A stretch of DNA of 20,000 nucleotides from Armadillidium nasatum. Its lineage: Eukaryota > Arthropoda > Malacostraca > Isopoda > Armadillidiidae. A model generated the notes under the pieces. That model saw nothing but the letters and a program-made list of their open reading frames with translations. It had not been told where the DNA came from and did no database searches. The stretch spans positions 22,501 through 42,500 of the forward strand of contig SEYY01018927.1 of NCBI GenBank assembly GCA_009176605.1. Direction: 5' to 3'. This document shows, piece by piece, positions 1 through 13,905 of the stretch. A program made the translations under genes and the position numbers. Positions within the stretch are counted from its first letter, which is position 1, and each line of letters starts with the position of its first letter.

Positions 1-158
<158 letters not shown>

Positions 159-477
159 TTAGAAATTGAATTTAGATTAAATAATGAAACAAAATTAATT
201 TTAAACGGACTAAAGTGGAGGAGCAACAAAATTTTGAATAGCAGTTCTTTTCAATAAGTAAAATATTTTAAATTGACAAATTAAGGAGGGTGTGAAAAAT
301 TTATATATATATACAACATCTGGTTGATAAAGGATTGAGATTTTGTCGCAGTCAGGACAATTGGAGAATTATTCTTCGCAGGTTCTAAAGGCTATGAACC
401 TTTTTCCCCAGTATTTTCCTCCCATGTACGGTTGCAGGAACATGTAGTTTCTGCATCTTGCGGGATATGGTGTAATG
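159..477. other. Unassigned AT-rich interval
   Basis: Single-copy-looking sequence between microsatellites. It holds a short TA stretch at 301-313 and a small inverted repeat (GGTTC at 379, GAACC at 394). The reading frames show only short open stretches with no family I recognise. Confidence 0.6.
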
Positions 478-1347
<870 letters not shown>

Positions 1348-2278
1348 ACAATGCCCTAAACGTACTTTCTGGCAATTTAATCGAGGTAATTGGTGGGGGC
1401 ATTGTCCCCGTTCTTTGCTAATTACTCTTGGAATGAATTCAGTTTTGACCAGGATGATGCTTCTATGTCTGCTGAAAAGGTAGGGGGCCGTAATTCGATG
1501 GTACTTGCTCTCGTGCCATTCATGAAAGAGACAATGCTTATCGTGAATGGAAAAACTCCAATTCTCCTATAAATCTTGCTAATTTTCATTCAGCTAGGAA
1601 TCGATGTAGGGATATTATTCGACGGGTCAAGCGTGCTTTCACCAAAAGGAAATGCGCTGACCTCCTCGGTTTTTAACTGACAAAAATTTATGGCCTCTAC
1701 CCAAAAACATCTCTAACAACTTCTGTAAATCTGCCTTTCCACCTCTTATTCGACCTGATGGCTCTGGTGCTAATACTCCTAATGAAAAGGCTAATCTCTT
1801 TAGGCATCCTTGTTTCCTCCAAATTCAACCCTGAAACGATTTCGACTTCCCCTCCTACTACTACTTCTTCTCCAGGTGTCCCATGTCATCACCTGTGGTT
1901 TCACATAATCAGGTGTATGGGATCCTGAGAACTATGAAAGTCAGGAAAGCCAGTGACCCGGGTGGCATTCCTTCCCGTGTTTTGAGGGAGTGTACGTCTG
2001 AGCTGGCGTATGTCCTTGTTCAACTCTACTCTCTATACCTTAATACTAATACTTTTACTCAATGCTGGAAGAGCGCATATGTTCAGCCTATCACGAAGAA
2101 AGGTAGCCACTCTGATCCCTCTAACTACTGTCCTATAGCTCTCACTTGTGTTCTGTATAAAATATTTGAAACTCTCCTTAACTCTCATTTCCTGTATCAT
2201 CTAAGAGTCTCATTCCCTTCTTTCAGATCATCAGTAAGGTTTTCGACGTTTGAGATCTACTGGTAACATATTTTCCAA

Positions 2279-2389
2279 TTTTACTGATTTATGGTCTTTT
2301 GCTCTTAGTGATTATGGGGAGTCCTTGTGTTGGTGGCACTTGACATTTTCAAGGCTTTTGACAGGGTGTGGCATCCGTCACTACTCTCC
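2279..2389 (+). repeat. LINE-A segment duplicated in the Tc1/mariner transposase
   Basis: 111 bp covering the sequence before and across RT motif A. It matches 4325-4433 nearly base for base: by eye three substitutions (near 2284, 2327 and 2338) and two single-base gaps. The two gaps are extra bases in this copy (GTCCTTGTGTTGGTGG against GTCTTGTGTGGTGG) that break the LINE frame here. Confidence 0.95.
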
Positions 2390-3399
2390 AAGCTCCCTTC
2401 CTTTGGGTTTCCTCCTTCTCTTTGCTTATGTCTAGTTTTCTCTCAGATCATTCCATATCGGCACTTGTTGATGGTGCGATCTCTTCCTCATTTTCTGTCA
2501 ATTGTGGTGTTCCTCAGGGTTCTGTTCTATCTCCAACTTTGTTCATACTTTTCATTACCTAAGCTCCACTTCTAACTCTGTTCACTCTTATGACGACGAC
2601 TCAACTCTCCATTCTTTAACTCATTTCAAATCTGCTCCCTCTTTTGCTTCTAGAGTTTCTTCTCGTTTTCAACTTTCTGACTCCATTCTTGCCGATCTAG
2701 ACTGGATTTCTAGGTAGGGTCACCCCAACCTTGTGAAATTCAACTTTTTAAAAACTCTAACTTCTTCACATCTCTCTCTCAAAAACACTTCATAACTTTC
2801 CTATCCTTATCGACGGCTCTCCTGTCTTATTACTTTTAAACAACATTAAAATTCTTGGCCTGAATACCAACAAACTTTCTTGGAAATCTTATATTACAAT
2901 GGTTGCTAGGACGGCTTCAAAAAAGCTGGAAATAATATTCATTTTGCGGGAATTTTTTTTCCTTCCGAACAATTGCTCCTTTTATATAAAGGGTCGTATC
3001 CGCCCTTGTATGGAGTACTGTTCTCACATTTGGGGTGCTCTGGTTCCACCTTCTTTTGGACGGAGTTTAGTCTAAGCTAAAAGATTAATAAACTCTCTCT
3101 CTTTTTTTATATAGATACTTATATAGGTACTACAACAGCAGTTGCTGGAGGGAATTCACATTTCGCATTCCACCACCATTGCGTTGCCCACGCAGCACAA
3201 GAAAGTGCCATGCTTTCGCATGAATTTTGTATGAATGGATCAAACCCCAGACTTGTCCGTTGTGTGCCTCATTCTTTCCAGCCACTTCTATTTTGTGGAA
3301 CTCTCTGCCATTACTGTTTTTCCTGCTGAATTTAATCTTCCTTTCTTAAAGACCTCTGTATGCCCTCACCTGAGAGATTTGCGTTAGGCTGGGATGGGT

Positions 3400-4066
<667 letters not shown>

Positions 4067-4263
4067 TTTAAAATTAGTTTATATCCGAGATATCAGATGT
4101 TAAAGACGTATCTCTCTGAACATTAGCATACGTTCATTTGTTGAAAAGGGTAGTACATTTCTGTCATTCCGTATTAGACTCTGTGGGTGTAGGTTACTCA
4201 ACAGATTGTCTCGTTCTGTGCCTATACGAGTGAGTGAATGTGTGTCGGTTCAAGTGGATTATC

Positions 4264-5410
4264 ATGGGTGACACCACGAATGTGTTCACATTTGAAGAAC
4301 AAACAGACATACTTTATTTTCCCATTTTAATGATTTATGGTCTTTTGCTCTTAGTGATTATGGGGAGTCTTGTGTGGTGGCGCTTGACATTTTCAAGGCT
4401 TTTGACAGGGTGTGGCATCCGTCACTACTCTCCCAACCGAAGAACACCAAATCGTAAAACGTTTGAGGCTATTGAAAGACGCCTCAGGGAAAATGCGACG
4501 TTAAACCCTCTACCAGTAAACGCCGGTCAACAAAGAATTAGACGAACTGCTAACGTTAAAGAAGAAATACTCGATGCTGTTCAGTTATCTCCTAGTACTA
4601 GCACCAGAAGATTGTCTCTTCGTTTTGATGTGTCCTCAGCAGCATATGGCGAACATTACGCGAACAACAACTGTACCCATATCACGTTACCCCTGTGCAA
4701 GAACTGCTACCACATGATTATAACAAGCGCAGACATTTCTCCCAGTGGTTAATTCGAAAATGCACACGAGATCCTAACTTCCTGAGCAGCATGCTCGTTA
4801 CCGATGAATCCTGCTTTACGAGAAATGGGATTACTAATTATCGAAACACCCATACCTGGGATGATGAAAACCCTCATACGACTGCTACTACACATTACCA
4901 ACATACCTTTTCATTAAATGTCTGGTGTGGTCTTCTTAGGCGACAATTTAGTCGGCCCCTTCTTTTTGCCACCTAGGCTTTCAGGAGTTTCTTACCTGCA
5001 GTTTTTGCAGGATAATCTCCCTGAGCTTCTACAAGATATTCCGATTGCCAATAGGCAGGGGATGTGGTTTATGCATGACGGTGCACCGGCGCACTATTCG
5101 CATATTGTCACAGATTATTTAAACACAACGTATGTATGGTCACCGATGGGTAGGGCGCAACGGTCCTGTTAAATGGCCACCACGATCCCCTGATTTAACG
5201 CCATTGGATTACTTTCTGTGGGGCTGGATGAAGTCTATGGTTTATTCTACGTCTGTGGAAACGCAAGAAGAGCTACAAAATCGGATCGAGGTTGCCGCAG
5301 CAACTATCAGGCTTCGTCCTGATGCTATACGAGGTGCCAGAGAAGCATGGATACGTCGTGCAGAATGCTGCATTCAAGAAGATGGAGGCCACTTTGAACA
5401 GTTACTGTAA
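4264..5410 (+). pseudogene. Tc1/mariner-type (DD41D-like) transposase, frameshifted, with a LINE patch
   Basis: The start ATG at 4264 leads into MGDTTNVFTFEEQTDILYF, the beginning of a DUF4817-type helix-turn-helix domain, followed after the foreign patch by PNRRTPNRKTFEAIERRLRE. The catalytic DDE/D domain follows in shifting frames: VTDES (Asp at 4803-4805), MHDGAPAHYS (Asp at 5077-5079), and PPRSPDLTPLDYFLWG (third acidic residue Asp at 5207-5209). About 41-42 residues separate the second and third Asp, which points to a DD41D-like group, but a frameshift falls in that interval so the count is uncertain by one. The C-terminus GGHFEQLL ends in TAA. Breaks: replacement at 4325-4433, and frameshifts near 4645, 4940 and 5130. 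An intact enzyme would bind the terminal repeats and cut and paste the element at TA sites. The copy is certainly inactive. Confidence 0.94.
4325..4433 (+). other. LINE reverse transcriptase patch inside the transposase gene
   Basis: These 109 bp match LINE-A 2279-2389 and not a transposase. Read in the LINE frame the patch is fully open and includes RT motif A (DIFKAFDRVWHP), without the two extra bases found in the LINE-A copy. Read in the transposase frame it is also open, giving a hydrophobic stretch between DILYF and PNRRTP. In the DUF4817 family roughly 20-25 residues normally sit there, so the patch replaces host-element sequence and is not a simple insertion. How it arrived is inference: copying during double-strand break repair or template switching are both possible. 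Confidence 0.93.
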
Positions 5411-5456
5411 ATGATGTCCTGCGAAATACATAACTGTATGACCCAATATCAAGTTA

Positions 5457-5462
5457 ATAAAG
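5457..5462 (+). promoter_or_regulatory. Possible polyadenylation signal of the transposase
   Basis: AATAAA 47 bp after the transposase stop codon and just before the right inverted repeat, a plausible place for the 3' end of its mRNA. The motif is common in AT-rich DNA. Confidence 0.4.
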
Positions 5463-5472
5463 TATTTTGTGC

Positions 5473-6929
<1,457 letters not shown>

Positions 6930-7238
6930 ATTAAAAACTTTGAGCAAGTTCTCCACGGTCATGAGAAAGCACATGGGAAACATGGCTTCCTGGGAAATCG
7001 AGTTGACAACTACATTGAGATTGTGAATAATCTTATAGAAAAGTACCATCGATTAGGCTACAACATGTCATTCAAAATGCATTTCCTACATTCTCACCTG
7101 GACTTCTTCCCTGACAAATGGAACGAAATTATCAGGGAAAATACTTCTATGATTGCTGACTTCTGTTGGACAAAGATAAGAGACGCCCCAGACAGGGAGT
7201 GCAAGCGACTAGCAAAGAAAAGACGTTCACGTGATTAA
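6930..7238 (+). pseudogene. Fragment of a repeated arthropod ORF (HFLHSHLDFFP motif), internally deleted
   Basis: The frame is open from the codon after a TAG at 6927 to a TGA ending at 7238 and has no ATG near its front; the first candidate start is GTG at 7023. Recognisable blocks are GFLGNRVDNYIEIVNNLIEK, then YNMSFKMHFLHSHLDFFPD, then MIADFCWTKIRDAPDRECKR and a basic end KKRRSRD. I recall this order of blocks from an uncharacterised ORF repeated in many arthropod and some cnidarian genomes. There, an acidic block with a GERFHQDI-type motif sits between LDFFP and the CW block. Here that block is missing, so I read this as a deleted fragment. The function of the family is unknown to me; a transposon origin is likely from its copy number. 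Confidence 0.65.
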
Positions 7239-7276
7239 GCTCTTATTTGAGGTTAGTGTTTCTATAAAACCATAGT

Positions 7277-7560
7277 TAGGCCTACTAAACAAAATCTAAT
7301 GTCAAATTCATATTTCTCAACCCAAAATTAGAGTAGTTTAGCTACTTTGAAAATGGAAAAAATTTAAAAGTGTATTTTCAGTATTTCTATTTGAGATTAT
7401 TATATCTCAAAAACTAGAGCTAATAAACAAAATTTAATGTCATATTCGTTTATCTTGACTTCGAATTAGGGTGTTTCAGGTATTTTGAGAAGAAATTTTT
7501 CAAAGTACATTTTTGTTAACCAATGTTATTTATATGTTTAAAATAGGCCACATCTTTTTA
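7277..7560. repeat. Diverged tandem pair, offset about 138 bp
   Basis: ACTAAACAAAATCTAATGTC at 7284 recurs as AATAAACAAAATTTAATGTC at 7422. The similarity continues downstream (AATTAGAGTAGTTTAGCTAC against AATTAGGGTGTTTCAGGTAT). It starts about 40 bp after the stop codon of the preceding ORF remnant, so it may be part of that element's 3' region. Confidence 0.75.
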
Positions 7561-7982
<422 letters not shown>

Positions 7983-7986
7983 AATA

Positions 7987-8114
<128 letters not shown>

Positions 8115-8305
8115 TTAAACCATTTTAAATTATGCAAATAATTCTGTATCACAAGTAGAAGTTGATAAAGAAGTCGCTGACTGACTTTATAAAAGTAAGT
8201 AATCTTTGTAGATTGATTCCACTAATATAAAACTTTCTTACTAGTAAAGAACGATATTGGTTATTCAATAATAAACATCATGATAAGTTATGAATATTAC
8301 AGTTA

Positions 8306-8306
<1 letters not shown>
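8115..8306. other. Unassigned AT-rich interval
   Basis: No coding or RNA signal seen between the last TA array and the first TAA array. Confidence 0.6.

Positions 8307-8357
<51 letters not shown>
8307..8357. repeat. (TAA)n microsatellite
   Basis: About 17 trinucleotide units. Confidence 0.98.
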
Positions 8358-8476
8358 GAAATATGTTCGTTCATAAAGAAGCAAACTTAATTTTTTCGGT
8401 TAAAATTACTTCCAAACAAATATATTATTAAAAACAATAAAAAAATTAAAAATAAATAAATATATGAATGAATATT

Positions 8477-8478
<2 letters not shown>

Positions 8479-8547
<69 letters not shown>
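8479..8547. repeat. (TAA)n microsatellite
   Basis: About 23 units, reading as poly-tyrosine in one minus-strand frame, which is an artefact of the repeat. Confidence 0.98.
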
Positions 8548-8548
<1 letters not shown>

Positions 8549-8717
8549 GCAATTTAATCTTTTCGATATGAATTTCGGACGATAAATTATTTTTCTCAAT
8601 TAAAACTGAAAATTAATTTTGCAAACTGTTTTGTGTCATATTGCTTTAAAATAATTATTACATTTGACTTTGAAAATTTAATTAAACATTAATTTCAGTC
8701 AGTACTTGCTTGTCTTT

Positions 8718-8737
8718 AATAACAATAATAATAATAG

Positions 8738-8808
<71 letters not shown>
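8718..8808. repeat. (TAA)n microsatellite, interrupted at its left
   Basis: Pure from about 8739. The left end contains variants (ACAATAATAATAATAGAT). Confidence 0.97.
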
Positions 8809-9657
8809 TCTAAAATTCATAATTTTTTACTCATTGAACGTACACTGTAATTTACAATATGTAGTAGGTCCTATGCTACTAACTATACTAATACTAATAT
8901 TAATAACGACAATAATACAATAATAATACAATAATAACAACAATGGTAATAGTAATGAAGTGACTGTACAGTTCTCAGAAAAGGGACTTCTAAGGGGATA
9001 CACAGTGGTTTCCATTGAGCCCCAAGGTTTAGTAGTTAAAATAAGTTATTTAATTTTATTATTAAAAGTATACTAAAATGGTGCATATAACAGAATGGGG
9101 GATAAAGATCTTGCTAATTAATACAATTAACTTATAAAATTGATAATAATGAAAATAGTAATAACATTATTAATTTTAATATCAATAATAGTAAGATAAA
9201 TAATATAAGTAATAGTGATGGGAAAAAGAAGATATTCGCAAGTACGATAATGATCAAAGTATTACAATAACAATAATAATAATTGTGGTAAGGAAGTACT
9301 AATACTATTATCAACTATAATAATAATAACGTTGATGATAATAAGGTTTGTATTAGTAACGGCAATGAGGCTTTTATACTGATTTCAAAGCTAATTTACA
9401 TTTGAAAGTATTAATAGTAATATCAAAATTAATGTAAAGACAATATTAAACATAGCAATAAGAATTACAATAACAGTAATAGTAATAATTATGACAGTAA
9501 TAATAAAATAATTTTAGATGAATATTAGTCGTAAAATCAAAAGTTGTTGCCCTAAAGTAACTATAACATTATAGTAATACAGAAATAATAACAAGATTGA
9601 CAATACAATAATATCAGTAGAAACCATTAATAACTTTTATATGAGTAGCGAAACAGT
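8809..9657. repeat. Degenerate TAA/AAT-rich tract
   Basis: About 850 bp in which short AAT, AGTAAT, ACAATA and TACTAATA words recur without a clean array. It looks like an old trinucleotide array eroded by point mutation, or many small arrays. Minus-strand open frames rich in Leu, Ile and Tyr come from the repeat. Confidence 0.75.
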
Positions 9658-9667
9658 AATAATAATA

Positions 9668-9728
<61 letters not shown>

Positions 9729-9730
9729 TT
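9658..9730. repeat. (TAA)n microsatellite
   Basis: About 23 units with one AAAT slip near 9667, embedded in degenerate AAT-rich DNA. Confidence 0.97.
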
Positions 9731-10079
9731 AATAATAAAATAATAACAGTAATAACAGCATAATAATATTCATATAAATGAAGGCTATAAAATATTATTG
9801 AAGCGGAGAAGAAATGCACAAAGTATTTACCACAGTGTTATCTTTATGGATTCCATATGTTTGTTTTTGAGGTACCGCTTTCTCATGAAATGTAAGGGAA
9901 GAGAGAGAGATAGAGAAAAAAATAAATAAATAATAATAATAAAATAGGCAAAAAAATAATAATAATAATAATAATAACGACAAAAATAATAAAAACAATG
10001 AAAATAATAAAAAGTAACATAGTAATATTAGCAATAGTAATAATAACTAACTAATAATAAGAAGCGAACCAAGGAAAAG
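9731..10079. other. Low-complexity interval at the 3' end of LINE-B
   Basis: Contains a GA run at 9899-9911, a TAA stretch at 9957-9977 and more degenerate AAT words up to 10060. On the minus strand this is the region just past the LINE-B stop codon, so part of it may be the LINE's 3' end and TTA-rich tail. Confidence 0.6.
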
Positions 10080-11453
10080 TTAGTACTGGTTAAGATAATA
10101 CTTTTTAATATTGAGTGTAAAAGCTTTCAAAGATTTTTTATTTTTTATATCTGTTGGTAGATCGTTAAAGAGTTTTGCCGATTTAAAGGTAACGGCTTGT
10201 CTGGCCTTTTCTAGCCTGTAAAACGGTGGATTAATATGTAAGGTTATTTCGTAGATTAACATCTCCGAATTTGAGTTATTATTATTTTATATTATTATTT
10301 TTGTGTTGTTCTTTTAGTAGTGTAAGGTTTAGTAAGTGATGAAACTGTAAGATTTTAAGTTTCTTAAATATAGGTTGGGTATGTTCATAGAGAAGGCTAG
10401 TACTTAGTAAACGAATAAAACTTTTTTGCATGATAACAACAGGGTTGATAACATAGTTTCTAGCAGTACCGTAGATTGTCAGGCAATAAAACAACTGTGA
10501 GTGCACGTGTGCGTAGTATATATATTTTAAAATATATAAGGGGATGGACTTGGCCAGTTTGACTAATATATACATATATTTCGCTAATTTATTTACCAGT
10601 TGATTTATGTTTTTTAAATTTTTTGTCAATATATCACACCCAGTATTTTTGCAATCGTTGCAATTCTGCTTGGTTTAAGTTAATTTTTAAGTCTTCTTTT
10701 ATATTACTATAATAAGATATGATGTTTTTTGCACATTTAATGAAAGTTTATTAGAATTTATCCAAGTCATTATTTTATTTGAAGCAATCACAGCTTTTTG
10801 TGAGAGTGACATGATTTTTATCGGTTATTAATATCGAAATATCGTCAGCAAAAGAGATAGAGAAAGAGTCCTGCGCGTTGAATAAATCGTTCGTATATAA
10901 GGTAAACAGTAATGGCCCCAAAATGGACCCTTGGGGGACGCCAGTGGTTACTAGCGATGTATTACAGTGAATGTCCCCCAATTTTACAAATTGAGGTATA
11001 CTGGTTAGGTAAGATCTAAACCATTGCAAGGAGGATCCTTCAATGCCCATCATTTTCATTTTCTTTAAAAGAATATCATGATCAATAGAATCAGTTAGGT
11101 CTAGTAATAAAAGTAAAGATGATTCTTTCCGTTCGATGTTTTCATATATTTTTTCAGTTAGGCATAAGAGGGCATCAGATGTCGATCTTTCTTTACGGAA
11201 ACCAAATTAATAGTCATTGAGGAGATTATTTGAACTAAGGTATTCGGTTAGTTGCATTAATATTAATTTCTCAAATATTTTGCTAATATTATGTGTAATT
11301 GAAATCGGTCTATAATTAAGAGGAATGGATTTATCACCTTTTTTGTGAATCGGTGTAACTCTTGTGATCTTGAACACATGTGGGAAAATACCCGTGTGAA
11401 CAGAGGCGTTAAAAAGGTCTTTTAAAGGGGAAGAAATTATAATAAAATTAATG
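10080..11453 (-). pseudogene. LINE-B: CR1/jockey-superfamily non-LTR retrotransposon remnant
   Basis: Reverse transcriptase read on the minus strand. In order: FKITRVTPIHKKGDKSIPLN then YRPISITHNISKIFEKLILM (about 11390-11230); NDY-stop-FGFRKERSTSDALL, with a TAA at 11207-11209 where Gln is expected; motif A region DLTDSIDHDILL (about 11102-11068); QWFRSYLTS; motif B GVPQGSILGPLLF (from 10942); motif C FADDISIL (10852 down). After a frameshift near 10800 comes MTWINSNKLSLNVQKTS, and further frameshifts follow near 10700 and 10640. The C-terminal part has LAKSIPLYILKYIYYAHVHS and, after another break near 10275, SAKLFNDLPTDIKNKKSLKA, ending NQY-stop at 10082-10080. The 5' end is cut at a (TAA)n array. 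Motif A lacks the usual three residues between DL(S/T) and D(T/S)IDH. Clade assignment is from motif style only. Confidence 0.9.
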
Positions 11454-11506
<53 letters not shown>

Positions 11507-11510
11507 TAAA
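11454..11510. repeat. (TAA)n microsatellite at the 5' edge of LINE-B
   Basis: About 18 units. The LINE-B reading frame emerges directly from this array on the minus strand. Confidence 0.97.
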
Positions 11511-11589
11511 AAACCTACGGAATGTAAAAAAAAAAAAAAAAAGAAAAAATTTAAGTTAAAAAAAAAAAATACTTAGAAAAATTAAACAA
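11511..11589. other. A-rich tract
   Basis: Two A runs (11526-11542 and 11558-11569) with little else. Confidence 0.85.
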
Positions 11590-13060
11590 TTATACGCATA
11601 TGCGTGTAAGTCTGTGAAATGGTATGAACCTCCATAAGAGGGATATAAGGGTTTTATCGGCATAATGACTTAGCCCACTCTCGTTAAGCTGCATTTGTTT
11701 CCAAGTCTCTCGTCCACCAGCCAAAGACAGCCCACCACACCGCCACACAACCGCATACATACCAACACCGTCACCCGCATCCATAAGTTTACCTGTTCTT
11801 ACCTGTGAAATTTATGATCCCGTAAAATATATAGCATGTTTAATACATACCCCATTCATCTTGTTGAATACATAATCCGATGAATTTATTACTATTACTA
11901 ATTCTTCTACAATCTTTATTATTCTATTCATCTCCATCTTTATTATTATAACATAAAAACCTTATGAAGTATACGTACAATAAAAATAATAGCTTGTTTA
12001 ATATATCATCCTATTTCTATTTAGTTTTTACCATTCTTTTCCTAACTATATTTGTTTCATAACACACGCACAGTCATACTTGACTCCATAAAGGGGCATA
12101 GTGCTGGGAAGGTGCTTAAGAACTTAGCCCTATACTTGATGAGCTTCCTTAGAGGGGATTAGGGGTGTTTAGCTGCTTAAGAACTTGACCCCATTCTTGG
12201 TAAAACCCATACAGCTGTCAACCGCTCAACCATCCTCCCACTCAGCAGTATCATCTACCACAGCATCAGCAACATATACACCGTTTTCATGTTCGTATTT
12301 TTGAAATATACAGTACATACCTAAAACATAAAATCTTGTTTATAATATCATCCTGTTTCTATTTATCATCTTTCTTTTTTTTACCATATTTTTTACTATT
12401 ATATTCGTTTCATAACACACACTCACACATATTTGACCACAAAGAAAGGTATAGAGGTGTTTAGTCGCTTAAAGACTTAGCCTCATCCTTGATGAGAAAA
12501 CCGTAGAGGGGTGGGTATAGAAGTCATTATCCTCTTAAAGATTTAGCCCCATTCATGGGAAAACACATGAAGCAGTCAACAGCTCTACCCCATTGCTACA
12601 CCGCCACAGCGTAGCCCCTGGATCACAGCACCAGCAGCACATAAACACACACTCACAATGTTTTCCTGTTCATAGATTGCGAAATGTACGCACTCTAATA
12701 CATAAGAGCTCCTATTTACCATCTTTATCATTATTAAACTTCTCTCGAACTAGTTTGTCAATCTCATAAGCACACACACACATATTTGATGTTTCCATAG
12801 TAATGATTTTTATTTTCATTATTATGGCTCTTCTCTTATCTTCATTCCAATTACTACATTCCTTTCTTTGCCGTTTTAATTACTCTTTTTCTAACTTCTT
12901 AATTATTATTATTATTATTTATTATCACTATTATATAAACAACCTTGTGAAATATACTTACCCTAAAGTATAAGAGTTTGTTCAATATATCATCCAATTT
13001 CCATTGGCAATCTTTCCTAACCCTATTCTTTATTTTAACTGTTTCATAAAGGACTTCATT
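11590..13060. repeat. Tandem repeat region, unit about 353 bp
   Basis: Related blocks recur in the same order. GTTTCATAACACAC occurs at 12054 and 12407, with diverged forms at 12762 and 13041; the first three are 352-354 bp apart. Before each comes a block like TAATATATCATCCTATTTC (near 11999, 12340 and 12977; weaker at 12690). After it comes TCCATAA-GGGG...CTTAAGAACTTAGCCC (12085 on, and variants at 11631 and 12433). CA-rich text (CACCACAGC, CACCGCCACA) marks the middle of units. The first unit is about 100 bp longer and the last is incomplete. I do not know the family; no coding frame is conserved between units. Confidence 0.8.
12902..12926. repeat. (ATT)n microsatellite inside the 353-bp repeat region
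   Basis: Short ATT array within the last, shortened unit. Confidence 0.9.
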
Positions 13061-13326
13061 CCAATTTTTTTTTTTTTACTAAGGATGGGTTCCTCACCGA
13101 AACTGCATATCTGTGCCAAGTTTTACAATAGGGCCATTTGTCAGAGAAAACATCATGTCACATTGTACATAAGAACCAGGTAGGAATGTCACTCGTCTGG
13201 ACCTAATTTTAGGAAATTCTATTGTGCAGAGAAATTTTCAGTGCAAAATATTTTTTTCTGTGACATTAATAAGTTTTGTGACACGTTTTCCGTCAGTTTG
13301 TCGTTATATGGTGTATCCACATTTTC
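13061..13326. other. Unassigned interval
   Basis: Holds a T run near 13067-13077 and otherwise non-repetitive sequence. A 65-codon plus frame at 13224-13421 runs into the next tandem repeat and has no family signature. Confidence 0.55.
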
Positions 13327-13905
13327 ACGTCAATATCTTAACCCTTAGTCGCTATCGAAATATAAGTTTTATGCAAAAGGGTGGATACCCTCGCGTAAGA
13401 CACTTTTGTTTTATTTTTTGAGTTATAGAGGAGCAAAAACCGTCAAAATCTTCATGAACTTAAAACAATGATAATCCCGAAAAAATTAGGTCAAATGCAA
13501 AAATTCTTAGGTTAAAATCTCAGAACCCTTGGTAGCTATCAAGATAGTAGTATTGAAAAAACTGTAGCTCATAACGGGGTGGATAACCTTGCGTAAAATG
13601 AAACTTCTAAGTTCTTTATATTTTGAGTTATGGAGAACATAAAACCGTCAAAGCTTTCAATTAGAAAAAAATGACAATCTCGAAAAAATTAGGTTAAATA
13701 AACACGTTTCAGGTTAATATCTCAGAACACATGGTCGCTAATGAGATGGTAATTTTGCGCAAAACAATAGCTCATAACCGGGTGGATACTTTAGTGTAAG
13801 AAACTTTTAAGTCCTTTATATAGAGTTGTTGAGTACCGAAAACAGTCAAAACATTCATTAAATTTTCGGGGGCTTATAATTCCGAAACCGTAGCAGGTAA
13901 TGAAA
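13327..13905. repeat. Three-unit tandem repeat, unit about 180-200 bp
   Basis: Units start at 13327, 13509 and 13711. Shared landmarks, in order: AATATCTTAACCC / AAATCTCAGAACCC / AATATCTCAGAACAC; GGTCGCTA-type text; GGGTGGATAC at 13380, 13578 and 13781; GCGTAAGA or GTGTAAGA; AAGTTCTTTATA; GAGTTAT followed by AACCGTCAAA; and CGAAAAAATTAGGT closing units one and two. The units are well diverged, so the duplication is old. No frame is open across units. Confidence 0.85.

Noticed and set aside
8387-10034. Minus-strand frames rich in Tyr, Leu and Ile
   Set aside because: Translation of TAA/TTA repeats. No protein signature outside the repeat.
11590-11784. 64-codon minus-strand open frame
   Set aside because: Falls in the 353-bp tandem repeat; the other units do not keep the frame.
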